Below, piece after piece: positions 1 through 11,192 of a stretch of DNA of 64,000 nt. How positions within the stretch are numbered: position 1 is the first letter of the stretch; every line of letters begins with the position of its first letter. The notes under the pieces are model-generated. The model ran no database searches, was not told where the DNA came from, and was given only the letters and a program-made list of their open reading frames with translations. The stretch spans positions 7,187,246 to 7,251,245 of the forward strand of contig NC_087081.1 in assembly GCF_026151205.1 (NCBI RefSeq), read 5' to 3'. This DNA is from Bolinopsis microptera (taxonomy: Eukaryota > Ctenophora > Tentaculata > Lobata > Bolinopsidae). Made by a program: the position numbers and the translations under genes.

Positions 1-1363
1 TCGCAGATCAGACCTGGAGTTTCAGCTGAAAGGTTGTCACGTGACGTCATCATGTTCTCACGTGATCTCATCGAACCGTTGCGTGATGGCACTGTTTGGT
101 TGCTAAGCGTTGGTTCTACTTTGCTTTTCATCTCCTTGTAAAGTGATGTAGCGAACATTCCTTCTATATCGTCAGTGGTGTAGGCTGTGTCCCTGAAAGC
201 AAATAAATAGTTCAAAAACAATATATTTAAGTTTAAAGTGAGATATTGGGCGTGAAAACGAATAATTGACTATAATATTAATAACTTTAAAGTAATCTAA
301 GACAATTGGGCTGTGTCCTTACAAACATATAATTTACTTTTAATATAATAGTTTAAAGTACACATCAGGCGTGTCCCTAAAAACAAATAATTTACTTAAC
401 AAGAACAGATAACTTTAAAGTGAGACAATTGATAATTTAAAATATTATGTATATAATTTAGACAAATAAGTTATTTTAGGCAATAAGTTAAAATACACAA
501 TAGAGCATGCGTAAAAGAAAATATGATTTAATAGCTCAAAACTTAGTAAGTAAGTATAAATCATATGGGAATGTTGAACTTAAAAGTTTTTCTCACGTTA
601 TATGACGTCACAAGTCTCGTGATATCAACATCACGTGATATTAACATCACGTGATATGAAGAAATGTGCTGCAAAGGCACGTGATAGAAGCCACGTGGTA
701 CAAAGTCACGTTCCCTCACCTGTGAACACGTTTCTTGAAGTAGAGGCAGATTCCTAGTCCGGTAGCGGTAAGGCAGACTACAAACATGACCCCAACTATA
801 GCAGCTAGTGATGAGGTCGAGGACTTCATACAACAGGCTTCCTGTAGAGTTGATATTAAAATAAATAAGTTTTTACAGATATTAGGCCAAGTAGATTTAT
901 ATGCCATGAAGTTTGGGACTTGGGTCGAGATGAGAACTCCTTCCACTTTTAGGATGAGGATTACTTTCGAGTACCATGCTTTATGTTTCAAACCGGGTTA
1001 ATCCCTGTCTTCCATAAAATGTAGGATATATTATACTAAATATAATGTACAGGACTGTTACTTAATAAACACATAAATAGATATAATAATCAATTATTAT
1101 ATCTATTTATAATGTGTTTATTGTGCTGTTTAAATTATATTGATTATTATTAATAATCAATATATAATATAAACAATATTTTAATAAACAGCACAATTAT
1201 AGTAACTAAAAGGTACCAATTATAATAACCTAGAAGTATTACCACTGACCTGATCAGCACAACATGTTTGTATATTGCTACAAGTCACGCCTCCACACAC
1301 CACATCACCCAGCGTAACAGCTGGAAGCAGAAGTAGTGTGGAAACAAACACTGTTATCAGCAT
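1..1363 (-). CDS. Shisa/STMC6-like single-pass membrane adaptor, 3' part outside the window
   Basis: Three minus-strand exons join in phase: 1250-1363 (38 codons, ATG at 1361-1363), 720-841 (40 codons plus 2 nt) and 1-192 (open to the window edge). Residues 1-19 are a signal peptide (LLLLPAVTLG). A very short ectodomain follows with exactly six cysteines spaced C-x4-C-x5-CC-x4-CC (VCGGVTC, TCCADQEACC). A single membrane helix (LAAIVGVMFVVCLTATGLGICLYF) is rewritten here only by its ends: it starts at LAAIVG and ends LCLYF-like before the basic stop-transfer KKR. The visible cytoplasmic part is polar, with SRxN repeats. Six cysteines with two CC pairs followed by one helix is the layout of the Shisa-like STMC6 superfamily (Shisa, CYYR1, WBP1, VOPP1), whose members act as membrane adaptors. 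Donors are GTCAGT and GTGAGG; acceptors are CTCTACAG and CTTTCAG. The family call rests on this pattern only; the tail that would carry PPxY or proline-rich sites lies outside. Confidence 0.7.
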
Positions 1364-2075
1364 TATCTCTGTATTTTAACACAGCGTTTGTTAGGGGAGT
1401 TTCTACTTGAATCTCCTTGATTCTTGTGTGGTTTTCTTTTGGAAGTCTTCAGATATCTCTGATTAGAGTTATCAGCTATCCTTGATAGCTTTTCGGAGAG
1501 TTCAATGGTTTAGTCCATTCTAGTTCTTAGCGATTTTAAGATATCAAAAGGTTTTAAAAAGGTTTAAAGAGGACTATTGAGCTATTGTAATACAAATCAT
1601 AATAGTCTGGCTGCGGATACGAAGTTTGAATTTTAAAATTAAGAAAAATACGCCTGATACCTCACCAACGCTGACCTCTATAAATAAACTAGAATACTTG
1701 GAGCGGAGTTAAATTAATTCGATGCTCAATACAAAACCTAGCTTGCCATGAAAACAACACTCACAAAAACACACAAATTGAAATAAAAGCACTTGCAAAG
1801 CACGAGTTTGTAAAAGCCTTGTCCTTTTTAAAAACAGAGAAGACACCAGAGTACTGGAGCAGAAACCAGACCTACTCCGACAATGTTGTAGCTGAGCTGT
1901 GAGCAAATATGTTTCACAGTGCAGCGTAACTAACAAGCAATCTCAACTGATAAGCATAGCTCACAAGTCTCTCTCTCTCTCTCGGCGTCAGTTCCAAGAC
2001 TTGTGAATTGAGAATTTATTGACTTTCACCTTCGCCGGCCGACATTTTAAATTACTTGCACGCAAAAGTTTTAAA
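1364..2075. promoter_or_regulatory. Shared 5' region between two divergent genes
   Basis: About 710 bases separate the start codons of the minus-strand STMC6-like gene and the plus-strand gene beginning at 2076. The stretch holds no supported coding exon and contains a short CT microsatellite near 1970-1982. The divergent arrangement makes it the likely place of both promoters; no TATA box or other core element was recognised with confidence. Confidence 0.35.
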
Positions 2076-3566
2076 ATGTCTGTAGTTGTTCGAGACGGAG
2101 CGGTTAAATCGCATCTGTTTGTGGGTCTGGAGCTGTTGTTGTTATCCATGTTGTTGTTTTGTTTTTGCTAATCTGTAGGTGTGATAGCAATACAGTGCTA
2201 CTTTTCTTAGGTTACTGGTCAGATTAAAAAACAGATTAAGATATATTATATGATAAATATTATACATTATACAGTATTAAAACGCATGATTTTATATGTG
2301 TGCTAAAAGCGATTAATGTTACGGATTAACATGTAAAACAGCATGTTCTAGAATGGTAATTGTAGCTATTGTTCACTGAACTGTTGTAGTAAATAGAGGT
2401 GGTAAACAGTGTTAAATAGAGGTGAATAATGGTAAAATCATTATGCATCACAAAATATTTATGCGACTCTTTTTTAAGCTTTAAGATGCAGATTGCATAT
2501 TTAATCTATATTTTTTTGAATGTGCACTGCTGCGAAGCAACAGTTCACGTTGTAAATGTTATGTTTCAAATCATGTTAATGTTATGTTACGTATTAACTA
2601 TGATGATAGTCTATATAAATCTATTTTAATGTAATATTGATTGAAATCATTCTGCATCACAAAATATTTATGCGACTATTTTTGGTTTAAGATGCATTTT
2701 ATAGGGATATAAAACAATCTACAATCTTTTTTTAGGGGGACAACCACTACAAATTTAATTACTGGTAGTGATCGTTAATTGTGCGGATTCTTAAATATTT
2801 CGCAATATAATCATAGATCTAACCCGATCGTTTGCAGCCAAAGTTGGGGACAACGGTTGATAGCGGCAGGGGATCAGCAACTGATTTTCTGGATACAATT
2901 ACCGACGGTTATGATCCTTATAATTACCACATTCCTGACACTCCTGCCTCTCAGCCTGGTAATTCTTTGACTAAAACAGTTATATGTTAAAATAAATTTC
3001 ATTTGTTATATTGTTTTATCATCATCGTATTTATACTCAATCACAAATACAGTTAAATTTTTTCATTCACATAAACTATCACACGCTGAATGTGTAGTTG
3101 TTAACGTTATCTTGCAATTCTAATCGTTCAGTTTATCTTCAATGCAGTGTGTAATGCGTAACCGTCCCTTTATATTAGTCGTCCCTTTACGCCAGGTACA
3201 CAAATATATGAATGTCGAATTATTACACTGTGTGTAGTGTTTATTCATTTAACAATGATAATCTTTACTTTTGTTTCAGATCTTGTTGTACGTGGAGTAA
3301 AGAAAGATTTTATCGACGTTGTGGATAACCTGTATCACGACGAGATTATGAAGGAGCAATACCAGCATTCCTCCCTGTCCAAACCTCACGTTACCTCTCT
3401 GAGGAAACAACCAATCAGTGATCAGTATTCTAGTCACGTGATTAATCAAAAGTCGATGAGAGACCAATATTTTCATTCAAACAAGGAGAATAAAGATCCT
3501 AATGGTGGGCGGAAACGTGTCCAGAAAAATAAACAATTCTACTTAAAGAAAGAGTGGCTTAAATAA
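2076..3566 (+). CDS. Small basic protein with a KEN motif, function unknown
   Basis: A three-exon model gives 150 residues: 2076-2120 (15 codons), 2838-2958 (40 codons plus 1 nt) and 3280-3566 (rest and stop TAA). The last two exons are well supported: acceptors TTTGCAG and TTTGTTTCAG, donor GTAATT, and phases that agree (G plus AT gives Asp). The first exon is less sure; its donor GTGGGT was chosen because it ends in phase 0. The protein is hydrophilic without a signal peptide or membrane segment. Exon 2 is acidic and tyrosine-rich (DGYDPYNYH); exon 3 carries a loose triple repeat around EQYQHS, DQYSSH and DQYFHS, a KEN sequence (NKENKD) and a lysine-rich C terminus. KEN boxes can be anaphase-promoting-complex degrons, but three residues prove little. 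I do not recognise the family. Confidence 0.5.
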
Positions 3567-4660
3567 CGTATTATGTAATGTAGTATTTAGGAGTACTTTT
3601 ACACGATTATTATATACCATATAATATATTGTACCATATATATTGTATACATTACAGTGTTAAAATTAAATGATAAGACACGGCATGTGTTAGATTGTGT
3701 TAACTTGAGTGTACAATGGGGATATGTATTATGTACCCTGAATATATACATTATTACAACTACTAAAAGCTGTTTGGAACGTTCTGTTGTTGTAACGAGT
3801 CCAGTTAACTTTACTTTGCCATAAAATGATAACAATATTTGTAATGATAATTAGAGGGGATTTTTTTCAATCTGTACTGTTTATGATATTGCAGTCAACC
3901 AATTTAAAAGTTATAACTATATAATACATACATGTGTATAAAATTGATAAACCCTCAGTTTTTTCCGGGGATTCAATGAATCATAAATTCAAACTAAGCT
4001 ATATGACCTGAGTATTGATTCGCACAGCTACATTATAATGTACACATGTGGCATCATGCCTCTGTGCAATCAATATAAGAGTGTATTTTTGTTTAATTAT
4101 TAATGTTATTGAAACTTTTTGAGTTTTCCTGGTAGATTGTATTTTCCATTTCTTTTTTCAATGATAATTAATGAACTTATAATTTTTTTGAATGATAATC
4201 GCCAAGTTTAATTAAAAAGATTAACCGATGCAATATTTGTTTTGCATATTTACTTTTACTTTTTGCGTTGAACAATCTAAATTGAGTTAATTTATTTTAA
4301 AAGATTCTTCCGTGTATGTTAAGATCGTGTGTGTACGTTTGTTAATATTTGTAAATTAATCTAAACTTTCTACTGTTCAAATTATAACGTTTTATTTTCT
4401 ATCAGTAAAATTGTATCGTACACTTTATCAACGCATAGACCACGACCGTGTCCCTTTCCAGTTTCCCCTCCAAGTTCCAACTTGTAAGTTGTAGGCTCTT
4501 TGTATTACATTATTAGCTTTGCTGAGCGATGAATATAGCAACAGCTCCGCATGCTCGACCTATTGATACTTTATCTATCTGCTAACTTTTTATCAATGCA
4601 AAGCATCATTGATCATAGGGACATCAGCTACTTAGACTTGATAACCGAAGGAGTTGGACT
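3567..4660. other. AT-rich intergenic stretch, no feature seen
   Basis: Downstream flank of the KEN-motif gene. It has long A/T runs and stop codons in all frames, and nothing supports an exon, RNA gene or delimited transposon. Its right edge runs into the satellite array beginning near 4710. Confidence 0.5.
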
Positions 4661-4711
4661 TTCTGTTCCATTTGTTCCGCGGAACAATATCTGACGAAAG
4701 TCGATTATCTT

Positions 4712-6489
4712 GAGATCCTACTGATAAATTTTCTTTAAACTTTCCAGATAGTTGTATGGCTATGAGACGGATATTCTGTGCGATTTTGGGCGAATTTCTA
4801 TGTGCCAAACCTGATATATGACTTCAAACACAAGAAAATATCTCAAAATGGCGGTTTCTAGCGGAACGCAGGCACATATTTCGAGATCCTACTGATAAAT
4901 TTTCTTTAAACTTTCCAGATAGTTGTATGGCTGTGAGACGGATATTATGTGCGATTTTGGGCGAATTTCTATGTGCCAAACCTGAGATATGACTTCAAAC
5001 ACAAGAAAATATCTCAAAATGGCGGTTTCTAGCGGAACGCAGGCACATATTTCGAGATCCTACTGATACATTTTCTTTAAACTTTTCAGATAGTTGTATG
5101 GCTATGAGACGGATATTATGTGCGATTTTGGGCGAATTTCTATGTGCCAAACCTGAGATATGACTTCAAACACAAGAAAATATCTCAAATTGGCGCGTTC
5201 TAGCGGAACGCAGGCACATATTTCGAGATCCTACTGATGAATTTTCTTCAAATTTTCCAGATAGTTGTATGGCTATGAGACAGATAATCTGAGCAAGTTT
5301 AGGCGAATTTCTATGTGCCAAAATTGAGATATGACTTCAAACTCATGAAAACATCTCAAATTGGCGGTTTCGGAACGATATTTGACGAAAGTCGATTATT
5401 TTGAGATCCTACTGATAAATTTTCTTTAAACTTTCCAGATAGTTGTATGGCTATGAGACAGATAATCTGAGCAAGTTTGGGCGAATTTCTATGTGCCAAA
5501 CTTGAGATATGACTTCAAACACAAGAAAATATCTCAAAATGGCGGTTTCTAGCGGAACGCAGGCACATATTTCGAGATCCTACTGATAAATTTTCTTTAA
5601 ACTTTCCAGATAGTTGTATGGCTGTGAGACGGATATTATGTGCGATTTTGGGCGAATTTCTATGTGCCAAACCTGAGATATGACTTCAAACACAAGAAAA
5701 TATCTCAAATTGGCGCGTTCTAGCGGAACGCAGGCACATATTTCGAGATCCTACTGATAAATTTTCTTCAAATTTTCCAGATAGTTGTATGGCTATGAGA
5801 CAGATAATCTGAGCAAGTTTGGGCGAATTTCTATGTGCCAAAATTGAGATATGACTTCAAACTCATGAAAACATCTCAAATTGGCGGTTTCGGAACGATA
5901 TTTGACGAAAGTCGATTATTTTGAGATCCTACTGATAAATTTTCTTTAAACTTTCCAGATAGTTGTATGGCTATGAGACAGATAATCTGAGCAAGTTTGG
6001 GCGAATTTCTATGTGCCAAACTTGAGATATGACTTCAAACACAAGAAAATATCTCAAAATGGCGGTTTCTAGCGGAACGCAGGCACATATTTCGAGATCC
6101 TACTGATAAATTTTCTTCAAATTTTCCAGATAGTAGTATGGCTATGAGACAGATAATCTGAGCAAGTTTGGGCGAATTTCTATGTGCCAAAATTGAGATA
6201 TGACTTCAAACTCATGAAAACATCTCAAATTGGCGGTTTCGGAACGATATTTGACGAAAGTCGATTATTTTGAGATCCTACTGATAAATTTTCTTTAAAC
6301 TTTCCAGATAGTTGTATGGCTATGATACAGATAATCTGAGCAAGTTTGGGCGAATTTCTATGTGCCAAACTTGAGATATGACTTCAAACACAAGAAAATA
6401 TCTCAAAATGGCGGTTTCTAGCGGAACGCAGGCACATATTTCGAGATCCTACTGATAAATTTTCTTTAAACTTTCCAGATAGTTGTATG
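4712..6489 (+). repeat. Satellite array, about 171-bp monomer, roughly ten copies
   Basis: A monomer that can be phased on GAGATCCTACTGATAAATTT recurs at about 4712, 4883, 5054, 5226, 5400, 5573, 5744, 5920, 6095, 6270 and 6443. Other landmarks of each unit are TTCCAGATAGTTGTATGGCT, GGGCGAATTTCTATGTGCCA and ATGACTTCAAAC. Two subtypes differ in the joint before GAGATCC: one has AGCGGAACGCAGGCACATAT, the other GGAACGATATTTGACGAAAG. They alternate in runs, so the array has a multi-monomer higher-order period as well. Copies are highly similar to each other, pointing to recent amplification or homogenisation. The same monomer appears in opposite orientation at 7540-8270. Confidence 0.95.
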
Positions 6490-7085
6490 GCTATATATAT
6501 TATTCAAAGTGCAAGTCGAAGAATTTTTGAAAATCATGATCTTAATTTAAAATTCTTACTTAAATCAATTCTCGTCCAATACTTTGCAGAGAGGGCATCT
6601 AAGAGAGTAACAGGACGGTCGCAATATCAATTTAGGGCTGTTGCATTGAGTAGTCGTCTGAAAGAAACTTATTTAAAACAAGTACCTATTATTTTAAACA
6701 AATAAATGTCCCCAAATGATGCTGTCGTCCTTTACAACACTGTATTTTGCAAGACACCTTGGCTTTTATTTCTTACCGCACTCCATTTTATGTCGAAGTT
6801 CTCTACCTTTCTATGACACTGTACTAACCTTTATTATACCTACATGTATTGTATGGTCTCTGCTTCTTTTTAGTTTAGTGTGGTTTAAAATAAAAGATGT
6901 TTTAATTTTGTCTTGGTCTTATATTAATATTACGTTATAATCTTGTTCATTTCTACACATTTGCTCACATCACTCACAGTCAGCCGCTCTGACATGGTTA
7001 ACCACCTTCCTTGTGTTGTTGGTTAATCATACGAGCGGGATATAAATACCTCATTTCATTTCATTTCATTTCAAATTATAATCTT
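6490..7085 (+). mobile_element. Possible 5'-truncated retroposon between the satellite arrays
   Basis: The array breaks off abruptly at about 6489 inside a monomer. The following sequence starts open (to a TAA near 6705, lysine/arginine-rich), then reads like a 3' untranslated region and ends in GAGCGGGATATAAATACC followed by four to five ATTTC repeats at 7050-7075. A short open tail, an untranslated region and a simple-repeat tail are the usual form of a 5'-truncated LINE or its SINE partner. No reverse-transcriptase motif is left, so the class cannot be named. Unique host DNA between two arrays is the alternative. Confidence 0.3.
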
Positions 7086-7539
7086 ATATTCAGATTTCGG
7101 ATCACGTGTCCGCAATATTCAATCTATACCATGTCCCACGATATTAGGATGTAAAAAAGAAGTAAAAAGTTTTTAACCTGAATGTACCACGAAGGAGACA
7201 AGGGAACGATACGATTGAAAGACCTGCTGTTGAGAATAATGTTAGCGTTACGTAAAAACTGGCAGTCATCTGTTTTTAGATGCTGAATCCATTCTGACAG
7301 TTAAAGTTGCATTTTCTATTTAATGATACGTGGTCACCCTCACCGTAATACTCCACTCATTACTTATTACATTAATACTTGTTGGAGAAAGAAGATCTTC
7401 GAGCATAACTGTTCAAGGTCTATTAAGCTCTATTATGTTATGTGCCATCCTTGGTAACACTCTAAACCACCGATTTGTAGATTTTAATATTTGGGGCATA
7501 AGAATTCAACGAAACTCGCACAGATTGTTCCTATTATAG

Positions 7540-8270
7540 CCATGTAACTATCTGGAAAGTTTTAAGAAAATCTATCGGTCAGATCTTGAAATATATGCCT
7601 GCATCCTGCAGAAACCGCCAATTTGAGATATTTTCTTTGTTTGAAATCATATCTCAAGTTTGGCACTTAAAAGAAATTCACCCAAACTTGCTCAGATTAT
7701 CCGTCTCATAGCCATACAACTATCTGGAAAGTTTAAAGAAAATTTATCAGTAGGATCTCGAAATATGTGCCTGTGTTCCGCTAGAACGCGCCAATTTGAG
7801 ATATTTTCTTGTGTTTGAAGTCATATCTTAAGTTTGGCACATAGAAATTCGCCCAAACTTGCTCAGATTATCCGTCTTATAGCCATGTAACTATCTGGAA
7901 AGTTTAAAGGAAATTTATCCGTAGGATCTCGAAATATGTGCCTGTGTTCCGCTAGAACCCGCCAATTTGGAGATATTCTCTTGTGTTTGAAGTCATATCT
8001 CAAGTTTACCACATAGAAACTCACCCAAAATCGCACAGATTATCCGTCTTATAGCCATGTAACTATCTGGAAAGTTTAAAGAAAATCTATCATTCAGATC
8101 TCTAAATATATACCTGTGTTCCGCTAGAACCCGCCAATTTGGAGATATTTTCTTGTGTTTGAAGTCATATCTCCATTTTGGCATATAGAAATTCTCCCAA
8201 ACTCTTACACATTATCCGTCATATAGCCATCTAACTATCTGGAAAGTTTAAAGAAAATCTATCTGTCAGA
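7540..8270 (-). repeat. Same 171-bp satellite in inverted orientation, about four copies
   Basis: Complement of the monomer at 4712-6489, recognised by AACTATCTGGAAAGTTTAAA and by AAATATGTGCCTGTGTTCCG in each unit. Copies begin near 7546, 7722, 7888, 8059 and 8229 and are more diverged from each other than those of the left array (for example GCCATGTAAC for GCCATACAAC). The array faces the left one across about 1 kb, so the whole 4.7-8.3 kb block is a large interrupted inverted repeat. Confidence 0.9.
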
Positions 8271-8638
8271 TCTTGAGAAAATCAAAATTATATTCTAAGT
8301 TATTCACTAAAACACTCGATTTTCGATCTTTTTATTTGGAACAGATTTGTCGAAAGTCCTTCTGAACCGAAGGGAATTTTATGCTGTTTACGTAACGCGC
8401 GAACAAATTTACGTGATCCAAGCACAGACACCGACTATGCAAATAAAGCTGCGCGCGAGTTAAGTTAGAGCGATCCACGCGCGCACATGCCGCATGTGAT
8501 GTGCGGCTACGATGACCAAGTTGTGGCGAATCGCCAATTTAATCATACGGTACACGGTATTAAAAACGATCGAAGTGAAATCGATAGCCCTTTTTCATAC
8601 ACGATAATCGTATTTGAAGACTCTTGTCGTATTTGAAA

Positions 8639-9734
8639 GGGGGGGATGGGGGGGTACCAATGGCATAAAATGGCATAAATGGCATACGTTTTATGGCATA
8701 AATGGAAATTTTTATTGGCCAATTCTCCATTTATGCCATGAATTTAGGTCTTCATATTTGACTTTCAATTCGCAAATTATTATTAGTACTTGAATAAGAG
8801 ACATGTTTCATGCTTTATAACGCTTGGAATGATTGTTAAAGATTCATATGACAAATAAAGAAAATAGAAATGTATTATATCAAAAATGGCATAAATGGCA
8901 TACGTTTTATGGCATAAATGGAAATTTTTATTGGCCAATTCTCCATTATGCCATTTATGCCATTGGTACCCCCCCCCCCCCCCGGGGGGATGCAACGTCA
9001 ATTAATGTCAGTATTCCATAAAAACCCCAAACTGACATTGACATTAATTGACATTAATTGACATTAATTGACATTAATTGACATTAATGTGTCTTGAAAT
9101 TTGAGATTATCATTATTCGATAAATATTCAAGATATTCACGTCTATGTAAGTTAGACCGGTTCAAAAAAAACAAAATGTCCTTGAATTATTATGAGTATG
9201 TTCTTATCTGTTGATCCTTAGGTTCAAAGACCACAAAAAAAAAAGTCAGCTCCCAACTCTTACATCTTCGGTCCCCACCGGCCACGCCCATATTTTATTG
9301 GTTTCTTATACAGGTAAAATATCTAGAATCGGCTTTTTTAGTATGAAGGAGTAATGTTAGCTGTTTAAGATTCGTTATTCACATATAAATGTCATGAAGG
9401 TATTTCGTTTAATGTGGGTTTTAAGTTCTGATTATGTTGAGAACCACGCCCTTGGATGGCCACGCCCATTTAAGAAAAATAAATTTCGGAAAACCGTATT
9501 ATTTTAGTTTTATTGTTTAATGATCTGAATTTTTTCACATTTCACATTTCCATATGTGATAGTAGTGAATAAATTGATGATATAAACGTTCTAAAGTGCT
9601 AAAAATATGGTAGAACTACATAATCTCTGGTCGAAAAATATCGTGTCAATTAATGTCAGTATTCCAAAATTTTGCAAAACTGACATTGACATTAATTGAC
9701 ATTAATTGACATTAATTGACGTTGCATCCCCCCC
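8639..9734. mobile_element. Non-autonomous DNA transposon with G-run inverted ends and 8-bp target duplication
   Basis: The left end reads GGGGGGGATG (8639-8648) and is continued after a nested insertion by CAACGTCAATTAATGTCA (8993-9010). The right end, read on the other strand from 9734, is GGGGGGGATGCAACGTCAAT, so the inverted repeat is about 27 bases. The direct repeat ATTTGAAA sits immediately outside both ends (8631-8638 and 9735-9742), an 8-base target duplication. Each end carries a short array of TTGACATTAA units. Without the nested insertion the element is about 760 bases and has no coding potential. Eight-base duplications are typical of hAT and P elements; no transposase is present to decide. 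Confidence 0.8.
8649..8983. mobile_element. Second G-run transposon nested inside the first
   Basis: The ends are GGGGGGTACCAATGGCATAA (8649-8668) and its inverted counterpart TATGCCATTGGTACCC plus a C run (8956-8983). It is flanked by GGGGGGATG at 8640-8648 and 8984-8992, an 8- or 9-base target duplication taken from the end of the host element; the G run makes one base ambiguous. Inside, a block starting TGGCATAAATGGCATACG occurs twice in the same direction (near 8670 and 8886). At about 335 bases it cannot code for a transposase. Confidence 0.8.
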
Positions 9735-9742
9735 ATTTGAAA

Positions 9743-10749
9743 ACAACTGAAGTTTTATTAAAAAACAGTTGTCGTTTTTGGATACGATAGTCTCACCACT
9801 CACGTCGCGATACCCTGATTTCTGTTACTGTTAGGCAGATCCCCAGTTACATTTCTATGTGAGGTCAAGCATAAAAAAGTCTCAGGACAATTCTCCTTTG
9901 TTCCGGGTTGAACTACGGGAAATTATTAAGAATATCAAACAACAGTTAACAACTGGAATTTAAATCTAAGCTTCAATTTACAAAATATTACAATTACAGA
10001 ATGTTATTGTTAAGGCTGACTTCATAAAAATTATGTTTTTTCAATCTATCCACTGCAGTTTATGTATTGCAGAAATGAAAATGAATCATTAATCGAATAA
10101 TATAAGGAACGACATATTTGTTTTCAACCTCTGCAAATATTACACGTAGTGTAATATTTGGAGACTTCATATAAGTACGTATAAATGATGAAGAAATCGA
10201 ATTCCGGGAATGTAATTGTACAAATTTTAATACTGAATTCCGATACACAGAAAGTAAAAATGATAATAATATTTGCTGTAACATGTCGACAATCACATCT
10301 TAAAATCACTGTAAAACAATATAAAAATTAAAACTGATCTCGGCCTTGCTGTTTTGTCTAATATAACCATGATTGAGATACCTGCTATTAGTGCTACTTG
10401 ACTGATAATTTGATTTACTGTCAACTGGGCGAGGAGTCGTTAACACTTATGACCCCTCACAGCTCCGTAAGCCAGTTTACACATATAGCTACTGTGCAGA
10501 TATTATTATTGTCATAGTATACTCATAGATCCCATATCATTATCATTTTACTTTATTAATTATTGTCAGCAGTATTAGAAAGGAGGGTCGACATAAAGCT
10601 TATCTTATTGTAGATTGTAGAATCACTGTGTTCGACCAGTAATTTTGACTATCATGTGCTTGCTCTTCTGAATTCTGTAGTAACTCGTATTTCCGGCATT
10701 CAATCGAGTAAAAGAGGTCTCATCAAGAGGCCTATCTCTATTTATAGTT
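9743..10749. other. Intergenic stretch, no feature seen
   Basis: AT-rich DNA between the nested transposons and the stop codon of the docking-protein gene. It must contain that gene's 3' untranslated region, but no clear polyadenylation site was singled out. Open frames here are short and lack exon-like composition. Confidence 0.4.
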
Positions 10750-11192
10750 TCAGCTATTTGAAAACGTTAAATTTGAATACTTATCAGGGACACTGGCCGA
10801 GGAATTCATCGCTAAATAATCGCTATGAGGCTCCATCGCTAAATAGTCATCTGCAGGAGGCCGGGCCTCCATCTCAAGATAGTCCCCAGGTGGAGGAGCC
10901 ATAGCCAGGTAATCATCATGAGGCTGTGATCTACCCTGATAAGATCCTAAACTTTCCATCGTTAAATATTCATCCTGGTAGTCATCCCCAGAAGTCATGG
11001 GCAGAAAGTCACTCAGAGTCATATCAATCTCACCTAGCCTCATAAACTCAGGTTGATGTGATATATCTGCAGTTATTTGGGCTTGCAATCGTCCGGACTC
11101 CACGAATATTGGGGAAGGTGCGGCTCCGGAGGTGGCTACGTAAACTGGCGAGGGGGCGGCGCCTGTAGCGTCTACATACTCCGGGTCACGAC
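10750..11192 (-). CDS. Docking protein, terminal exon with repeated YxxM
   Basis: Acceptor CTCCACAG at 11193 and stop codon at 10750-10752. The 146 residues start with two related repeats (EYVDATGAAPSPV and VYVATSGAAPSPI), then give YLTM, YLAM, YLEM, YLAM and YLAM within about 55 residues, each preceded by aspartate. The DYLxM spacing resembles the PI3-kinase p85 docking region of IRS proteins. The protein ends in a serine/asparagine-rich tail without a PDZ ligand. Confidence 0.85.

Noticed and set aside
4712..8270. CRISPR-like array of regular repeats
   Set aside because: Units are contiguous 171-base monomers without unique spacers, in animal DNA: a satellite.
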